Below are positions 42,785-52,028 of a stretch of DNA of 64,000 nucleotides, in pieces. Position numbers and translations under genes: made by a program. Source of the stretch: Catellatospora sp. KI3. GTDB lineage: Bacteria > Actinomycetota > Actinomycetes > Mycobacteriales > Micromonosporaceae. Position 1 is the stretch's first letter. The number at the start of each line of letters is the position of its first letter. A model generated the notes under the pieces. The model did no database searches. It was given only the letters and a program-made list of their open reading frames with translations, and was not told the DNA's origin. The stretch spans positions 1-64,000 of the forward strand of contig NZ_JASAMB010000028.1 in the NCBI RefSeq assembly GCF_029948125.1, in the 5' to 3' direction.

Positions 42785-45739
42785 GTGGCGGGCATCGGCA
42801 GGCTGGCACGGTTCGGCTTCACTCTCGCGGCGACCGGGCCGGACCCGGTGGCGCTGCTGCGCGGGCTGCGGCTGTGGGACCCCGACGCGCAGCGGCCCGT
42901 TGACGAGGAGGGCGCGCTCATCCTGGAGCAGCTCGGCCGCGCCGCCGACCCCGACCTGGCGCTGCGCCAGCTGCACCGCATCTGCGAACGCGAACCTGGT
43001 GTGATCGAGCGGCTCGGCGCCGACGAGGACCTGCGCATCCGCCTGCTGACCGTGCTGGGCGCGTCGTCGGCGCTGGGCGACCAGCTCGCCGCGCAGGCCG
43101 GGCAGTGGCAGGTGCTCGGCCACACCGTGCCGCCGCGGTACGAGGTGCACAGCGGGCTGGCCGACGTGCCCGCGCTGCGGCAGGGGTACCAGCGGGGGCT
43201 GCTGCGGATCGCGGCGGGCGACCTGGCCGACGGGGTCGACGTCGAGACGACGATGGCCGAGATCACCGCGCTGGCCGACGCGACGCTGCGGGCGGCGTAC
43301 CGGATCGCGCTGGGGCGGGTGGCCACCCGGCCGCGGCTGGCCGTGATCGCGATGGGCAAGTGCGGCGGCGACGAACTGAATTACGTCTCCGACGTGGACG
43401 TCATCTTCGTCGCCGCCGAGGACGAGGATCTGAGCGCGGCCACGACCGTGGCGGCGGCGCTGATGGAGATCTGCGGGCATGTGGCCTGGCCGGTGGACGC
43501 GGCGCTGCGGCCCGAGGGCGGGCGCGGGCCACTGGTGCGTACGCTGGCCAGTCATCTCGCGTACTACAAGCGCTGGGCGCGTACCTGGGAGTTCCAGGCG
43601 CTGCTCAAGGCCCGTCCGGTGGCGGGGGACTCGGGGCTGGGCAAGGCGTGGCTGGCCGCGCTGCAGCCGCTGGTCTGGCACGCCGCCGAGCGGCCCGAGG
43701 CGGTCGAGGACGTGCGGGCGATGCGGCGGCGCATCATCGACCAGGTGCCCCGCAACGAGATCGAGCGCGAGATCAAGCGCGGGCCGGGCGGGCTGCGCGA
43801 CATCGAGTTCGCGGTGCAGCTGCTGCAGCTGGTGCACGGCCGGGGTGACGAGTCGCTGCGCTCGGGCAACTCGCTGCGCGCGCTGCGGTCCCTGGTCGCG
43901 GGCGGTTACGTCGGCCGGGGCGACGGCGAGGCGCTGAGCAAGGCGTACCGGTTCCTGCGCAACGTCGAGCACCGGCTGCAGCTGCAGCGGCTGCGGCGTA
44001 CCCACACGGTGCCCGCCGACGACGGCGGCGCCGGCACCGCCGCGCTGCGCTGGCTGGCCCGAGCGATGAACTACAAGCGGGAGGAGCCCGCGCTCGGGGT
44101 CGGCCGCAGCCGCGAGGGGGCCGGGCTCGACCCGGTGGCCGCGTTCCGCGCCGACTGGGTCACCCACGCCGCCGAGGTACGCCGCCTGCACGCCAAACTG
44201 CTCTACCGCCCCCTGCTGGCGGCGGTGGCCCGGGTGCCGGCCGACGGCCTGTCGCTGCGCGCCGAGGGCGCCCGGCGCCGCCTGGAGCTGCTCGGCTACG
44301 CCGACCCCGCCGGGGCGCTGCGGCACCTCGAGGCGCTGACCGCCGGGGTGTCGCGCACCGCCGCGATCCAGCGCACCCTGCTGCCGGTGCTGCTGGCCGA
44401 GTTCGCCGACGCACCCAACCCCGACGCCGGGCTGCTGGCCTACCGGCAGGTCTCCGACACCATGGGCAGCACCCCCTGGTACCTGCGGCTGCTGCGCGAC
44501 GAGGGCCCGGTGGCGCTGCGGCTGGCCCGGGTGCTGGACAGCTCCCGGTACCTCACCGATCTGCTCACCCGCGACCCGGAGGCGCTGCGGCTGCTCGCCG
44601 ACGACACGGAGCTGGCGCTGCGCATCCGCGAGCCGCTCTGCGACGGGCTGGCCGCGGCCGCGGCCCGCCACCCCGACCCGCGCGCGGCGGTGGCCGCCGT
44701 GCGCGCGATGCGCCGCCGGGAGCTGTTCCGCATCGGCTGCGCCGACCTGCTCAGCGGCGCCGGTGAGCTGGCCCCGGCCCGCCCGGTCGACGTGCTGGAG
44801 GTCGGGCAGGGCCTGGCCGACCTCACCGACGCGACCCTCGGCGCCGCGCTGGCCGTGGCCCGCCAGGCCGCCGGGGCGCCGCCGGAGTTCCGCTTCACCA
44901 TCATCGGCATGGGCCGCCTGGGCGGCGCCGAGCTGAGCTACCCCAGCGACGCCGACGTGCTCTTCGTGTACGAGCCGGCCCCCGGCATGCGTGACGACGA
45001 GGCCAACGGTGTCGCCCTGGCCATCGCCGAGCAGCTGCGCACCCTGCTGTCGGCCCCGGCGCCGGACCCGCCGCTGGGCGTGGACGCGGACCTGCGCCCC
45101 GAGGGCCGCCAGGGGCCGCTGGTGCGCAGCCTGGCCGCCTACCAGCGCTACTACGCCACGTGGTCGCAGATATGGGAGGCGCAGGCGCTGCTGCGGGCCC
45201 GGCCGGTGGCGGGCGACGCGGACCTCGCCCACCGCTTCACCGCGCTGATCGACCCGATCCGCTACCCGGTCGACGGGCTGCGCCGGGAGCAGATCACCGA
45301 GATCCGCCGGATCAAGGCGCGGGTGGAGAGCGAGCGGCTGCCCCGGGGCGCCGACCCGCTCACCCACACCAAGCTGGGCCGGGGCGGCATCGCCGACGTC
45401 GAGTGGACCGTGCAGCTGTGGCAGCTGCGCCACGGCCACGAGATCGACGCCCTGCGCAGCACCCGCACGCTGGTCGCGCTGCGCGCCGCGCACGAGGCCG
45501 ACCTGGTCTCGGTCGAGGACGCCGAGGTGCTCGACACGGCCTGGACCCTGTGCTCGCGGGTGCGCAACGCGCTGACGCTGATCCGCGGCCGCGCCGTCGA
45601 CCAGCTGCCCCGCCACGGCGACGAGCTCGCGGGCGTGGCCCGCATCCTCGCCGCGGGCGATCCAGGGGAGTTCCTGGACGAATACCTCAAAACCACCCGG
45701 CGCGCCCGCGCCGCCGTCGAGCGACTGTTCCACGCGTGA
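42785..45739 (+). CDS. glnE: Bifunctional glutamine synthetase adenylyltransferase/deadenylase
   Basis: 984 residues from the GTG at 42785. It has two nucleotidyltransferase modules: the N-terminal one, deadenylylating by analogy with E. coli (GGDELNYVSDVDVIFV, about residue 194), and the C-terminal adenylylating one (LGGAELSYPSDADVLFVYE, about residue 713). Each is followed by a GlnD-UR-type helical region with the ExxKRGPGGLRDIEFAVQ and HTKLGRGGIADVEWTVQ motifs. It adds or removes AMP on a Tyr of GlnA, here probably Y405 of the product at 49949-51382. The gene order glnE near glnA on the opposite strand matches other actinobacteria. Confidence 0.98.
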   Translation: MAGIGRLARFGFTLAATGPDPVALLRGLRLWDPDAQRPVDEEGALILEQLGRAADPDLALRQLHRICEREPGVIERLGADEDLRIRLLTVLGASSALGDQLAAQAGQWQVLGHTVPPRYEVHSGLADVPALRQGYQRGLLRIAAGDLADGVDVETTMAEITALADATLRAAYRIALGRVATRPRLAVIAMGKCGGDELNYVSDVDVIFVAAEDEDLSAATTVAAALMEICGHVAWPVDAALRPEGGRGPLVRTLASHLAYYKRWARTWEFQALLKARPVAGDSGLGKAWLAALQPLVWHAAERPEAVEDVRAMRRRIIDQVPRNEIEREIKRGPGGLRDIEFAVQLLQLVHGRGDESLRSGNSLRALRSLVAGGYVGRGDGEALSKAYRFLRNVEHRLQLQRLRRTHTVPADDGGAGTAALRWLARAMNYKREEPALGVGRSREGAGLDPVAAFRADWVTHAAEVRRLHAKLLYRPLLAAVARVPADGLSLRAEGARRRLELLGYADPAGALRHLEALTAGVSRTAAIQRTLLPVLLAEFADAPNPDAGLLAYRQVSDTMGSTPWYLRLLRDEGPVALRLARVLDSSRYLTDLLTRDPEALRLLADDTELALRIREPLCDGLAAAAARHPDPRAAVAAVRAMRRRELFRIGCADLLSGAGELAPARPVDVLEVGQGLADLTDATLGAALAVARQAAGAPPEFRFTIIGMGRLGGAELSYPSDADVLFVYEPAPGMRDDEANGVALAIAEQLRTLLSAPAPDPPLGVDADLRPEGRQGPLVRSLAAYQRYYATWSQIWEAQALLRARPVAGDADLAHRFTALIDPIRYPVDGLRREQITEIRRIKARVESERLPRGADPLTHTKLGRGGIADVEWTVQLWQLRHGHEIDALRSTRTLVALRAAHEADLVSVEDAEVLDTAWTLCSRVRNALTLIRGRAVDQLPRHGDELAGVARILAAGDPGEFLDEYLKTTRRARAAVERLFHA

Positions 45740-45741
45740 GC

Positions 45742-45782
45742 CCACACCTCATGCGGTGTACCCACACCACATGAGGTGTGGC
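45742..45782. terminator. Hairpin after glnE
   Basis: CCACACCTCATG pairs with CATGAGGTGTGG, and inner GGTGT with ACACC (one mismatch), leaving a small CCC-type loop. It lies three bases after the glnE stop and shares the ACACCACAT segment with the palindrome at 12671-12724. Confidence 0.8.
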
Positions 45783-45859
45783 CCGGTGACACGGACCCGC
45801 CGCCGACCGTGCTCCAGCCGTGATCGTTTTCGAAACGCGCCTGGCGTACTGTGTGCCCC

Positions 45860-46639
45860 GTGACGCTGTATGTGGTCGGTGACGTGCATGGACACCTTGT
45901 GCCGCTGACCCGGGCGCTGCGGAGCACGGGCCTGCTCGACGAGCACGGGGCGTGGTCCGGCGGCGACGCGCGGCTGTGGTTCCTCGGCGACCTGACCGAC
46001 CGGGGGCCGGACGGGCTCGGCGTGATCGACCTGATCCGGCGGCTGCAGGGCGAGGCGCAGGCGGCGGGCGGCCAGGTCGGCTGCGTCATCGGCAACCACG
46101 ACATGCTGCTGTACGGCAGCAGGCACACGCCCCACTCCGCCGTCACCGAACTGCGCGACATCGTCTCCGTCTGGGCCCTGAACGGCGGCCAGGAGGCCGA
46201 CCTCGCCGGGCTCGACGACGAACGCTGCGACTGGCTGGCCGACCTGCCCGCGGTGGCGCTGGTCGACGACCACCTGCTCATCCACGCCGACACCCTGGCC
46301 TACCTGGAGTTCGGCGCCACCATCGACGAGATCAACGCCGCGGTGCGGCAGATCATGCGCGACCGCGACGCCGAGACGTTCGGACGCAACACCCGCCTGC
46401 TGTTCCGCCGCTTCGAATTCCTGTCCGCCGGCGGCCCCGACAACGCCCGCGAGCTGCTGGCCAAGCTCGGCGGCAGCCGCATCGTGCACGGCCACTCCAC
46501 CATCCCGGAGACCTTCGGCGTGCCCCCGGAGATCGTCTGCGCCCCCGTCGTGTACGCCGACGGCCTGGCGGTGGCCGTCGACACCGGCATCTCCCTCGGC
46601 GCGGCCTGCCTGGTCGTCCCGCTCCCGCTCCAGACCTAG
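45860..46639 (+). CDS. Calcineurin-like metallophosphoesterase (PPP type)
   Basis: 259 residues from the GTG at 45860 (VTLYVVGDVHGH). Metal motifs in PPP order: GDVHGH, GDLTDRG, GNHD and HGHST near residue 210. This pattern is that of bacterial serine/threonine protein phosphatase-like or diadenosine tetraphosphatase-like enzymes. No signal peptide or membrane helix is present, so it is cytoplasmic. A ribosome site is not obvious and a start a few codons upstream (GTG 45851) is possible. It stands alone after the glnE terminator and ends at an R2 hairpin shared with the convergent acylase gene. Confidence 0.9.
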   Translation: MTLYVVGDVHGHLVPLTRALRSTGLLDEHGAWSGGDARLWFLGDLTDRGPDGLGVIDLIRRLQGEAQAAGGQVGCVIGNHDMLLYGSRHTPHSAVTELRDIVSVWALNGGQEADLAGLDDERCDWLADLPAVALVDDHLLIHADTLAYLEFGATIDEINAAVRQIMRDRDAETFGRNTRLLFRRFEFLSAGGPDNARELLAKLGGSRIVHGHSTIPETFGVPPEIVCAPVVYADGLAVAVDTGISLGAACLVVPLPLQT

Positions 46640-46647
46640 CCAGGCCG

Positions 46648-46698
46648 AAAGGAAGGGCCCCCTCTTATCGCAATGCGATGTAGAGGGGGCCCTTCTTA
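46648..46698. repeat. R2-family intergenic hairpin, copy 3
   Basis: GGAAGGGCCCCCTC and GAGGGGGCCCTTC around TTATCGCAATGCGATG. Compared with other copies, a T-A pair in the stem is changed to C-G on both sides, a compensatory change supporting selection for the structure. Confidence 0.9.
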
Positions 46699-46710
46699 AC
46701 CTTGCGGCCG

Positions 46711-49245
46711 CTACGGGGTGAGCGTCAGGACCTGCTTGGTCTCCTGGTCGGTGCCGAAGCGGAACGGCAGCAGCCGCCCGGTGCGCCACAGCTCGAACTG
46801 GTCGCTGTAGTTGTCGTGGAAGGCGTGGCCCGAGTTGCCCGTCAACTGCACCCAGCGGGAGTCGTTCAGGTCCGCCAGGTTGACGATCATGCGCATGGAC
46901 GGCACCGCGTCGACCTCGTACCCGTCGCCCGCGCTCCAGCCCGTCGCGTTGACGATCGAGTCGCCGCCGGACACCCCGGCCGCGGGCTCGTTGAACAGCC
47001 ACTCGATCGGCCCGATGCCCGACTCGCCGAACGTGGCGTGGGTCGGCGTCAGCGTGTGCATGGCGCCCCAGCGCCACTTCGACACGTCCTCGCCCTGCGC
47101 CTCGGCCAGCTCCTTCACCGCGTCCGACATGGCCCGGACCAGGATGTCGTCGCGCTTCTCCACGGTCGGGGTGGACTTCACGTCCCAGTACGCGTCGTCC
47201 GGCTTGTCCAGCAGCGCCTTGACCACCTCGAACCACCGGTCGCCGCCGTCGGGCGTGTAGTCGGCCGGGATCTCGTCGAAGGTCAGCAGCAGCAGGTTGC
47301 GCCAGATCGCGTTGTAGTACGCCGCGGCCGCCGAGTCCTCACCCTGCTGGAAGTCCCAGCCCTGCAGCAGCCTGTCCGCGTCCTGCTCGACCTTCGACCG
47401 GCCGCCGCGCTGGTCGGCCTGCAGCACCGGGATCAGCGTCGGGGCGAAGCCGTTGCGGTTGTCGAACTGCATCTGCCGCACGTCCTCCAGCGTGATGCCG
47501 GACTTCGCCTGGATCATGTCGTTGATCCGCTGGCTGCGGTAGCCGAAGCTCCAGTCGTCGGTCAGGTGGTGCTGGTACTGGTCGCCGATCACCTTCTGGT
47601 TCGCGGTGGCGATGTACCCCTGCTCGGGGTTGAACACGCTGGGCAGTTCCGCGAACGGGATGTAACCGGTCCAGTCGTATCTGCTGTCCCAGCCCTGCGC
47701 GAACCACCGGCCGTCGGCCTGCGCGCCCCGCACCGGGATGCGGCCGGGGGACTGGTAGCCGATGTTGCCGTCGACGTCGGCGTACACGATGTTCTGCGCG
47801 GGCACCTCGAACAGCGCCGCGGCGGCCCGGAACTCGGTCCAGTCCTTCGCCTTGTTCAGCGCGAACAGCGCGTCGGCGGTGCGGCCCGGGTCCAGCGCGG
47901 TCCAGCGGATCGCCAGGCCGTACTCCCCGCCCAGCTTCTTCAGGCTGTCGCTGGCGTCGGACAGCAGCGGACCGTGCTTGCTGGACCGGACCGTGATGGT
48001 CACGTCCTGGCCGCCCGCGACCTTGATGACCTCCTGGCGGGTGGTCAGCGGCTGCCACACCCCGTCGACCTCGACCTTGTCGCCGTCGAGCTTCTCCAGG
48101 TACATGTCGATCACGTCGGGGTCGAGGTTGGTGAAGCCCCACGCGATCCGGTCGTTGTGGCCGATCACCACGCCGGGCACGCCGGAGAAGGTGAAGCCGG
48201 CGACCTTGGTGCCGCACTCGCAGAACAGGCCCATCTGGTACCAGATGCCGGGCTGGCTCGGGCTCAGGTGCGGGTCGTTGGCCAGGATCGGCTTGCCGGT
48301 CGCGGTCCGCTTGCCGGAGATCACCCAGGAGTTCGAGCCGATGCCGTCGCCGTCGGCGTTGCCCATCAGGCCCGGCAGCTTCGCCAGGCCCTCGGCCAGG
48401 TCCAGCAGCCCGCCCGCGGGCAGCGACACGGTGTCGGCCTTCGGGGTCGTCGTGGTCGGCTCACCCTTGGCGTTCTGGTCGAAGGCCCCGTTCACCACGG
48501 CACCGCCGGGCACGATCGGCACGTTCCGGTCCACCGGGTACGCCGGGTAGAGCTGCTCTACCTGCTCGGTCGACAGCCCCGACGCCTTCAGCGCCTCCCG
48601 GCGGATCTCGGTCTCCATGTTGCCGCGCAGGTCCCACGCCATCGCCTTGAGCCAGGCGAGGCTGTCGGCGGCCTGCCACGGCTCCACCACGTAGTCGGAG
48701 TTCTGCAGCCCGAGGATGCTGTACTCCAGGCTCAGCGTGCCCGAGGCGGCGAAGCCGTCACCCTGCCGGTCGGTGTTGGCGGCCAGCCACGCGTTCACGC
48801 CGTCGGCGTACGCCCTCAGGCCCTGCTGCGCCTGCGGCGACAGCAGCCCCACCTCCTGCTCGGCCACCCGGCGCCAGCCCATGGTGCGCAGGTACCTGTC
48901 CGTCTCCAGCTGGCTCTCCCCGAACAGCTCGGAGATCCGGCCCGCGGTGACGTGGCGGCGGAAGTCCATCTCCCAGAACCGGTCCTGGGCGTGCAGGTAG
49001 CCCTGCGCCCGGAACAGGTCGTCGGAGGTCTTCGCGAACACCTGCGGAATGCCGTACTCGTCGCGCTTCACGGTGACGGGCGCGGACAGGCCGGGCAGGG
49101 ACAGGGTGCCGTCCTGGGTCGGGAAGGCGCGGCGCACGGACCACACTCCGAGCCCGGTGGCGACGATGGCGAGGACCACCACCACCCCGAGGGTCCAGAG
49201 CGCGACCTTGCGCAGGCGGCGGAGGAAAGTACGTGGGGGTTTCAC
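46711..49245 (-). CDS. Penicillin acylase-family Ntn hydrolase, membrane-anchored
   Basis: 844 residues from the GTG at 49245 (VKPPRTFLRRLRK). One N-terminal transmembrane helix (about 15-35) places the enzyme outside the membrane. Alpha-chain region: VTVKRDEYGIPQVFAKTSDDLFRAQGYLHAQDRFWEMD. The autoprocessing site is DGIGSNSWV, where the Ser of SNSW becomes the N-terminal nucleophile of the beta chain. LANDPHL, GHNDRIAWGFTN and a late HATFG segment are also typical. Relatives cleave amide bonds in beta-lactams or acyl-homoserine lactones, so quorum quenching or antibiotic modification are possible. The natural substrate is unknown. Confidence 0.93.
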   Translation of the reverse strand: MKPPRTFLRRLRKVALWTLGVVVVLAIVATGLGVWSVRRAFPTQDGTLSLPGLSAPVTVKRDEYGIPQVFAKTSDDLFRAQGYLHAQDRFWEMDFRRHVTAGRISELFGESQLETDRYLRTMGWRRVAEQEVGLLSPQAQQGLRAYADGVNAWLAANTDRQGDGFAASGTLSLEYSILGLQNSDYVVEPWQAADSLAWLKAMAWDLRGNMETEIRREALKASGLSTEQVEQLYPAYPVDRNVPIVPGGAVVNGAFDQNAKGEPTTTTPKADTVSLPAGGLLDLAEGLAKLPGLMGNADGDGIGSNSWVISGKRTATGKPILANDPHLSPSQPGIWYQMGLFCECGTKVAGFTFSGVPGVVIGHNDRIAWGFTNLDPDVIDMYLEKLDGDKVEVDGVWQPLTTRQEVIKVAGGQDVTITVRSSKHGPLLSDASDSLKKLGGEYGLAIRWTALDPGRTADALFALNKAKDWTEFRAAAALFEVPAQNIVYADVDGNIGYQSPGRIPVRGAQADGRWFAQGWDSRYDWTGYIPFAELPSVFNPEQGYIATANQKVIGDQYQHHLTDDWSFGYRSQRINDMIQAKSGITLEDVRQMQFDNRNGFAPTLIPVLQADQRGGRSKVEQDADRLLQGWDFQQGEDSAAAAYYNAIWRNLLLLTFDEIPADYTPDGGDRWFEVVKALLDKPDDAYWDVKSTPTVEKRDDILVRAMSDAVKELAEAQGEDVSKWRWGAMHTLTPTHATFGESGIGPIEWLFNEPAAGVSGGDSIVNATGWSAGDGYEVDAVPSMRMIVNLADLNDSRWVQLTGNSGHAFHDNYSDQFELWRTGRLLPFRFGTDQETKQVLTLTP

Positions 49246-49437
49246 GTTGGCGGAGTCTACGCACCGGGTGTGATCAGCGTTACCGCCAGGTAACGGAAAT
49301 CCCCCGTACGGCCGGTCGCGGCTGACCGAACCGCTCCGTGCCAGGTGGGGGCAGGTGTCGCACAGGCGACGGCTTCCGGCCACCCCGGGCATCTAGGCTC
49401 ATGCCCGTCTTGGCTTCACCCCTTAGGGAGCAATGGC

Positions 49438-49818
49438 ATGTACCTGCTCAACAAGCAGTTCTGGATCGGCACCATGGAGCGTGCGATCAAGACCTTCGTC
49501 CAGGCCCTGATCGCGGCGTTCGGAGTCGGCTCGTTCAGCGGCGCCGTCGGGGTCGACGTCACCGCCATCGAGTGGCGCGGGGCGCTGTCGCTGGCGGTCA
49601 GCGCCGCCCTGCTGTCGGTGCTGATGTCGATCGGATCTGGCCCGATCGGCGCCGCGAACAGCCCCAGCCTCGTCGGGGCGGCCGCCCCGCTGCTGGGCGC
49701 CTCCCCGGCCGCCGTCGCCGTGGCCACCGCCACCGCCACCGCCGAACCCGCCGCCCCGGCCCCCACTCCGGCCCCCGCCGCCGCCCCCGACGACGCCCCC
49801 GCCCCCGCGCGGAAGTAG
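49438..49818 (+). CDS. Solitary r1t-type holin-like protein
   Basis: 126 residues. The ATG at 49438 has GGGAG 8 bases upstream. MYLLNKQFWIGTMERAIKTFVQALIAAFG begins the protein in the style of phage r1t-type holins. Two short hydrophobic helices (about 15-35 and 48-68) are joined by a loop with VDVTAIEWRGAL. The C-terminal half is Ala/Pro low complexity with a GSGPIGAANSPSLVG entry and a charged end (ARK). Holins make membrane lesions for lysin release. No phage gene or lysin is adjacent, so this is a domesticated copy or part of a secretion or cell-death process. Confidence 0.8.
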   Translation: MYLLNKQFWIGTMERAIKTFVQALIAAFGVGSFSGAVGVDVTAIEWRGALSLAVSAALLSVLMSIGSGPIGAANSPSLVGAAAPLLGASPAAVAVATATATAEPAAPAPTPAPAAAPDDAPAPARK

Positions 49819-49821
49819 CGC

Positions 49822-49881
49822 GCAGTTTCGGGGAAGTTGCACGAATCTTGGTCGCGTTTCCCGCACTATCCCCGAAACTGC
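49822..49881. repeat. R3-family intergenic hairpin, copy 3
   Basis: 19-base arms (49822-49840, 49863-49881) with three mismatches, containing GCAGTTTCGGGGA, and a loop starting ACGAATCTTGGTCGCG. It directly follows the holin stop and precedes the glnA terminator. Confidence 0.88.
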
Positions 49882-49891
49882 ACCGACTGCC

Positions 49892-49937
49892 AGCAAGCAG
49901 AAAGGGCCGGGCGAGAGCCCGGCCCTTTCTGCTTGCT
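49892..49937. terminator. Terminator between holin and glnA
   Basis: Perfect 21-base stem (49892-49912 with 49917-49937) closed by a GAGA tetraloop, with CAGAAAGGG/CCCTTTCTG. It lies 11 bases past the glnA stop on the minus strand and is one of the strongest hairpins in the window. Confidence 0.92.
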
Positions 49938-49948
49938 GACTGACTACA

Positions 49949-51382
49949 TCAGCAATCGAAGTACATCTGGAACTCGTGCGGGGTCGGACGCAGGCGGACC
50001 GGGTCGATCTCGTTGGACCGCTTGTAGTCGATCCAGGTCTCGATCAGGTCGCTGGTGAACACGCCACCGGCCTGCAGGTAGTCGTTGTCCTTCTCGAGCG
50101 AGTTCAGGACGTCCGACAGCGAGCCCGGCACCTGGGTCACGTTCGCGACCTCCTCCGGCGGCAGGTCGTAGAGGTCCTTGTCGATCGGAGCCGGGGGCTC
50201 GATCTTGTTGCGGATACCGTCCAGACCGGCCATCAGCATCGCCGAGAACGCCAGGTACGGGTTCGACGACGGGTCGGGGCAGCGGAACTCGATGCGCTTG
50301 GCCTTCGCGTTCGTGCCGGTGACCGGGATACGGGTGCAGGCGGAGCGGTTGCGCTGCGAGTACACCAGGTTGACCGGCGCCTCGAAGCCCGGCACCAGGC
50401 GGCGGTACGAGTTGACCGACGGGTTGGTGAAGGCCAGCAGCGACGGCGCGTGGTGCAGCAGACCGCCGATGTACCAGCGGGCCATGTCCGACAGGCCGGC
50501 GTAGCCGGTCTCGTCGTAGAACAGCGGCTCGCCGCCCAGCCAGAGGCTCTGGTGGGTGTGCATGCCCGAGCCGTTGTCACCGAACAGCGGCTTCGGCATG
50601 AAGGTCGCCGTCTTGCCGGCCTGCCAGGCGGTGTTCTTGATGACGTACTTGAACAGCTGCATCTGGTCGCCGGAGGCGAGCAGCGTCGAGAACTTGTAGT
50701 TGATCTCAGCCTGACCGGCGGTGCCGACCTCGTGGTGGCCGCGCTCGACGGTGTAGCCGAGGTTCACCAGGTTGGTCACCATGGTGTCGCGCAGGTCCGC
50801 GTAGTGGTCGGTTGGCGCGACCGGGAAGTAGCCGCCCTTGTAGCCGGGCTTGTAGCCGCGGTTGGCCGAGCCGTCGGCGTTGGTGGCCGCACCCGTGTTC
50901 CAGGCGCCCTCGATCGAGTCGATGTGGTAGAACGCCTGGTTCGCCTGGGTGGAGTAGCGGATCGAGTCGAAGATGTAGAACTCCGCCTCGGCGCCGAAGT
51001 ACGCGGTGTCGGCGATGCCGCTGGCGGCCAGGTACGCCTCGGCCTTCTTCGCCACGTTGCGCGGGTCACGCGAGTAGGCCTCACGCGTGAACGGGTCGTG
51101 GATGAAGAAGTTCAGCGCCAGCGTCTTCTGGATCCGGAACGGGTCGATGAACGCCGTGGTCACGTCCGGCAGCAGCAGCATGTCCGACTCGTGGATCTGC
51201 TGGAAGCCGCGGATGGACGAGCCGTCGAAGGCGAGGCCGTCGGAGAAGACGCTCGCGTCGAACGACTGCACCGGCACCGTGAAGAACTGCATCACGCCGG
51301 GCAGGTCACAGAAGCGGACGTCGACGAACTTGACGTCTTCGTCCTTGATGTACCGAAGCAGTTCTTCGGAGTTGGCGAACAC
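49949..51382 (-). CDS. glnA: Glutamine synthetase type I
   Basis: 477 residues. The GTG at 51382 has AGGAGGACGT immediately upstream; a longer frame upstream lacks such a site. It forms glutamine from glutamate, ammonia and ATP as a dodecamer. Motifs: beta-grasp [32 protein letters not shown] (metal Glu), [40 protein letters not shown] (ATP site), and NRSACTRIP. The adenylylation Tyr is Y405 in [10 protein letters not shown], so GlnE can regulate it. About 145 bases upstream lies a two-box GlnR-type site (51526-51563). Confidence 0.98.
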   Translation of the reverse strand: MFANSEELLRYIKDEDVKFVDVRFCDLPGVMQFFTVPVQSFDASVFSDGLAFDGSSIRGFQQIHESDMLLLPDVTTAFIDPFRIQKTLALNFFIHDPFTREAYSRDPRNVAKKAEAYLAASGIADTAYFGAEAEFYIFDSIRYSTQANQAFYHIDSIEGAWNTGAATNADGSANRGYKPGYKGGYFPVAPTDHYADLRDTMVTNLVNLGYTVERGHHEVGTAGQAEINYKFSTLLASGDQMQLFKYVIKNTAWQAGKTATFMPKPLFGDNGSGMHTHQSLWLGGEPLFYDETGYAGLSDMARWYIGGLLHHAPSLLAFTNPSVNSYRRLVPGFEAPVNLVYSQRNRSACTRIPVTGTNAKAKRIEFRCPDPSSNPYLAFSAMLMAGLDGIRNKIEPPAPIDKDLYDLPPEEVANVTQVPGSLSDVLNSLEKDNDYLQAGGVFTSDLIETWIDYKRSNEIDPVRLRPTPHEFQMYFDC

Positions 51383-51525
51383 ACGTCCTCCTGGCACGGA
51401 TGGTCTCTGGGAGCTCACGGCCCCCACTCAGCACATCTCTCGGGGGCTCTTCCCTGGGAAACGCGGCCGACGGCGCTGCGTTGCGTCGGGTGGCCATTGG
51501 CTGGTCGCGACGCTAGAACCGCGGC

Positions 51526-51563
51526 GTTGCCCGGCCGTGTCAGTTTTGTTTCGGCCGTGTTAC
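51526..51563 (-). promoter_or_regulatory. GlnR operator upstream of glnA
   Basis: On the minus strand reads GTAAC-n6-GAAAC-n6-GACAC-n6-GCAAC, that is two consecutive gTnAc-n6-GaAAc boxes with exact 6-base spacing; the first is a perfect match, the second has one deviation per half. This is the known actinobacterial GlnR binding pattern at glnA promoters. A TAGCGT -10-like element follows at 51510-51515 (minus strand). GlnR would activate glnA under nitrogen limitation. Confidence 0.85.
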
Positions 51564-51619
51564 GTCACCTGTAAACCGGCCCGGTGGGGGTCCGTCGACC
51601 CGGGCGGTACGCTCACCGG

Positions 51620-51985
51620 GTGACAGACGCCTCGCTACCTGCTGTTCCGTCGTTGGCCCGGCGCTTCGGCGCCCTGCTGCTCGACTGGATGCTGTGCGTC
51701 CTGATCGCCGGGATCTTCGCCCGCCCGATGGTGGACGGTTGGGCCCCGGTTGTCGTGCTCGTTGCCGAATACACCTTTTTCGTGGGCCTGTTCGGCCAGA
51801 CGCCCGGCATGCGTCTGGCGAAGATTACCTGCCTCGGCGAGCAGACGGGTCAGCCGGTCGGCCTACTTCGCGGCGCCCTGCGCGGCATCCTGCTCGCCCT
51901 GGTCATCCCGGCCCTGGTGATGGACCCCGAGCGCCGCGGCCTGCACGACCGCGCCGCCGGCACCCTCATCCGCCCCGCCGCCTGA
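51620..51985 (+). CDS. RDD-family small membrane protein
   Basis: 121 residues from the GTG at 51620. An RDD domain covers nearly all of it: SLARRFGALLLDWMLCVLIAG (the Arg and Asp of the family name), helices at about 17-35, 40-58 and 85-103, and the conserved TPGMRLAKITCL and GLHDRAAGT segments. Function of RDD proteins is mostly unknown, with transport suggested for some. It is divergent from glnA across the GlnR-site region, so it may share that control. The neighbourhood of glnA is a common location for this family in actinobacteria. Confidence 0.9.
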   Translation: MTDASLPAVPSLARRFGALLLDWMLCVLIAGIFARPMVDGWAPVVVLVAEYTFFVGLFGQTPGMRLAKITCLGEQTGQPVGLLRGALRGILLALVIPALVMDPERRGLHDRAAGTLIRPAA

Positions 51986-52028
51986 CCCGCCCGGTCGATC
52001 CGCCCCCGCTGGTCCCGCCCCGCCTTTT

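Noticed and set aside
42437-45745. A minus-strand frame of about 1100 codons opposite glnE
   Set aside because: It is a shadow of glnE; its translation is a low-complexity Gln/Arg/Gly/His string.
49438-49818. Prophage remnant around the holin
   Set aside because: Flanking genes are a penicillin acylase-family protein and glnA; no integrase, portal, tail, lysin or attachment repeats are seen.
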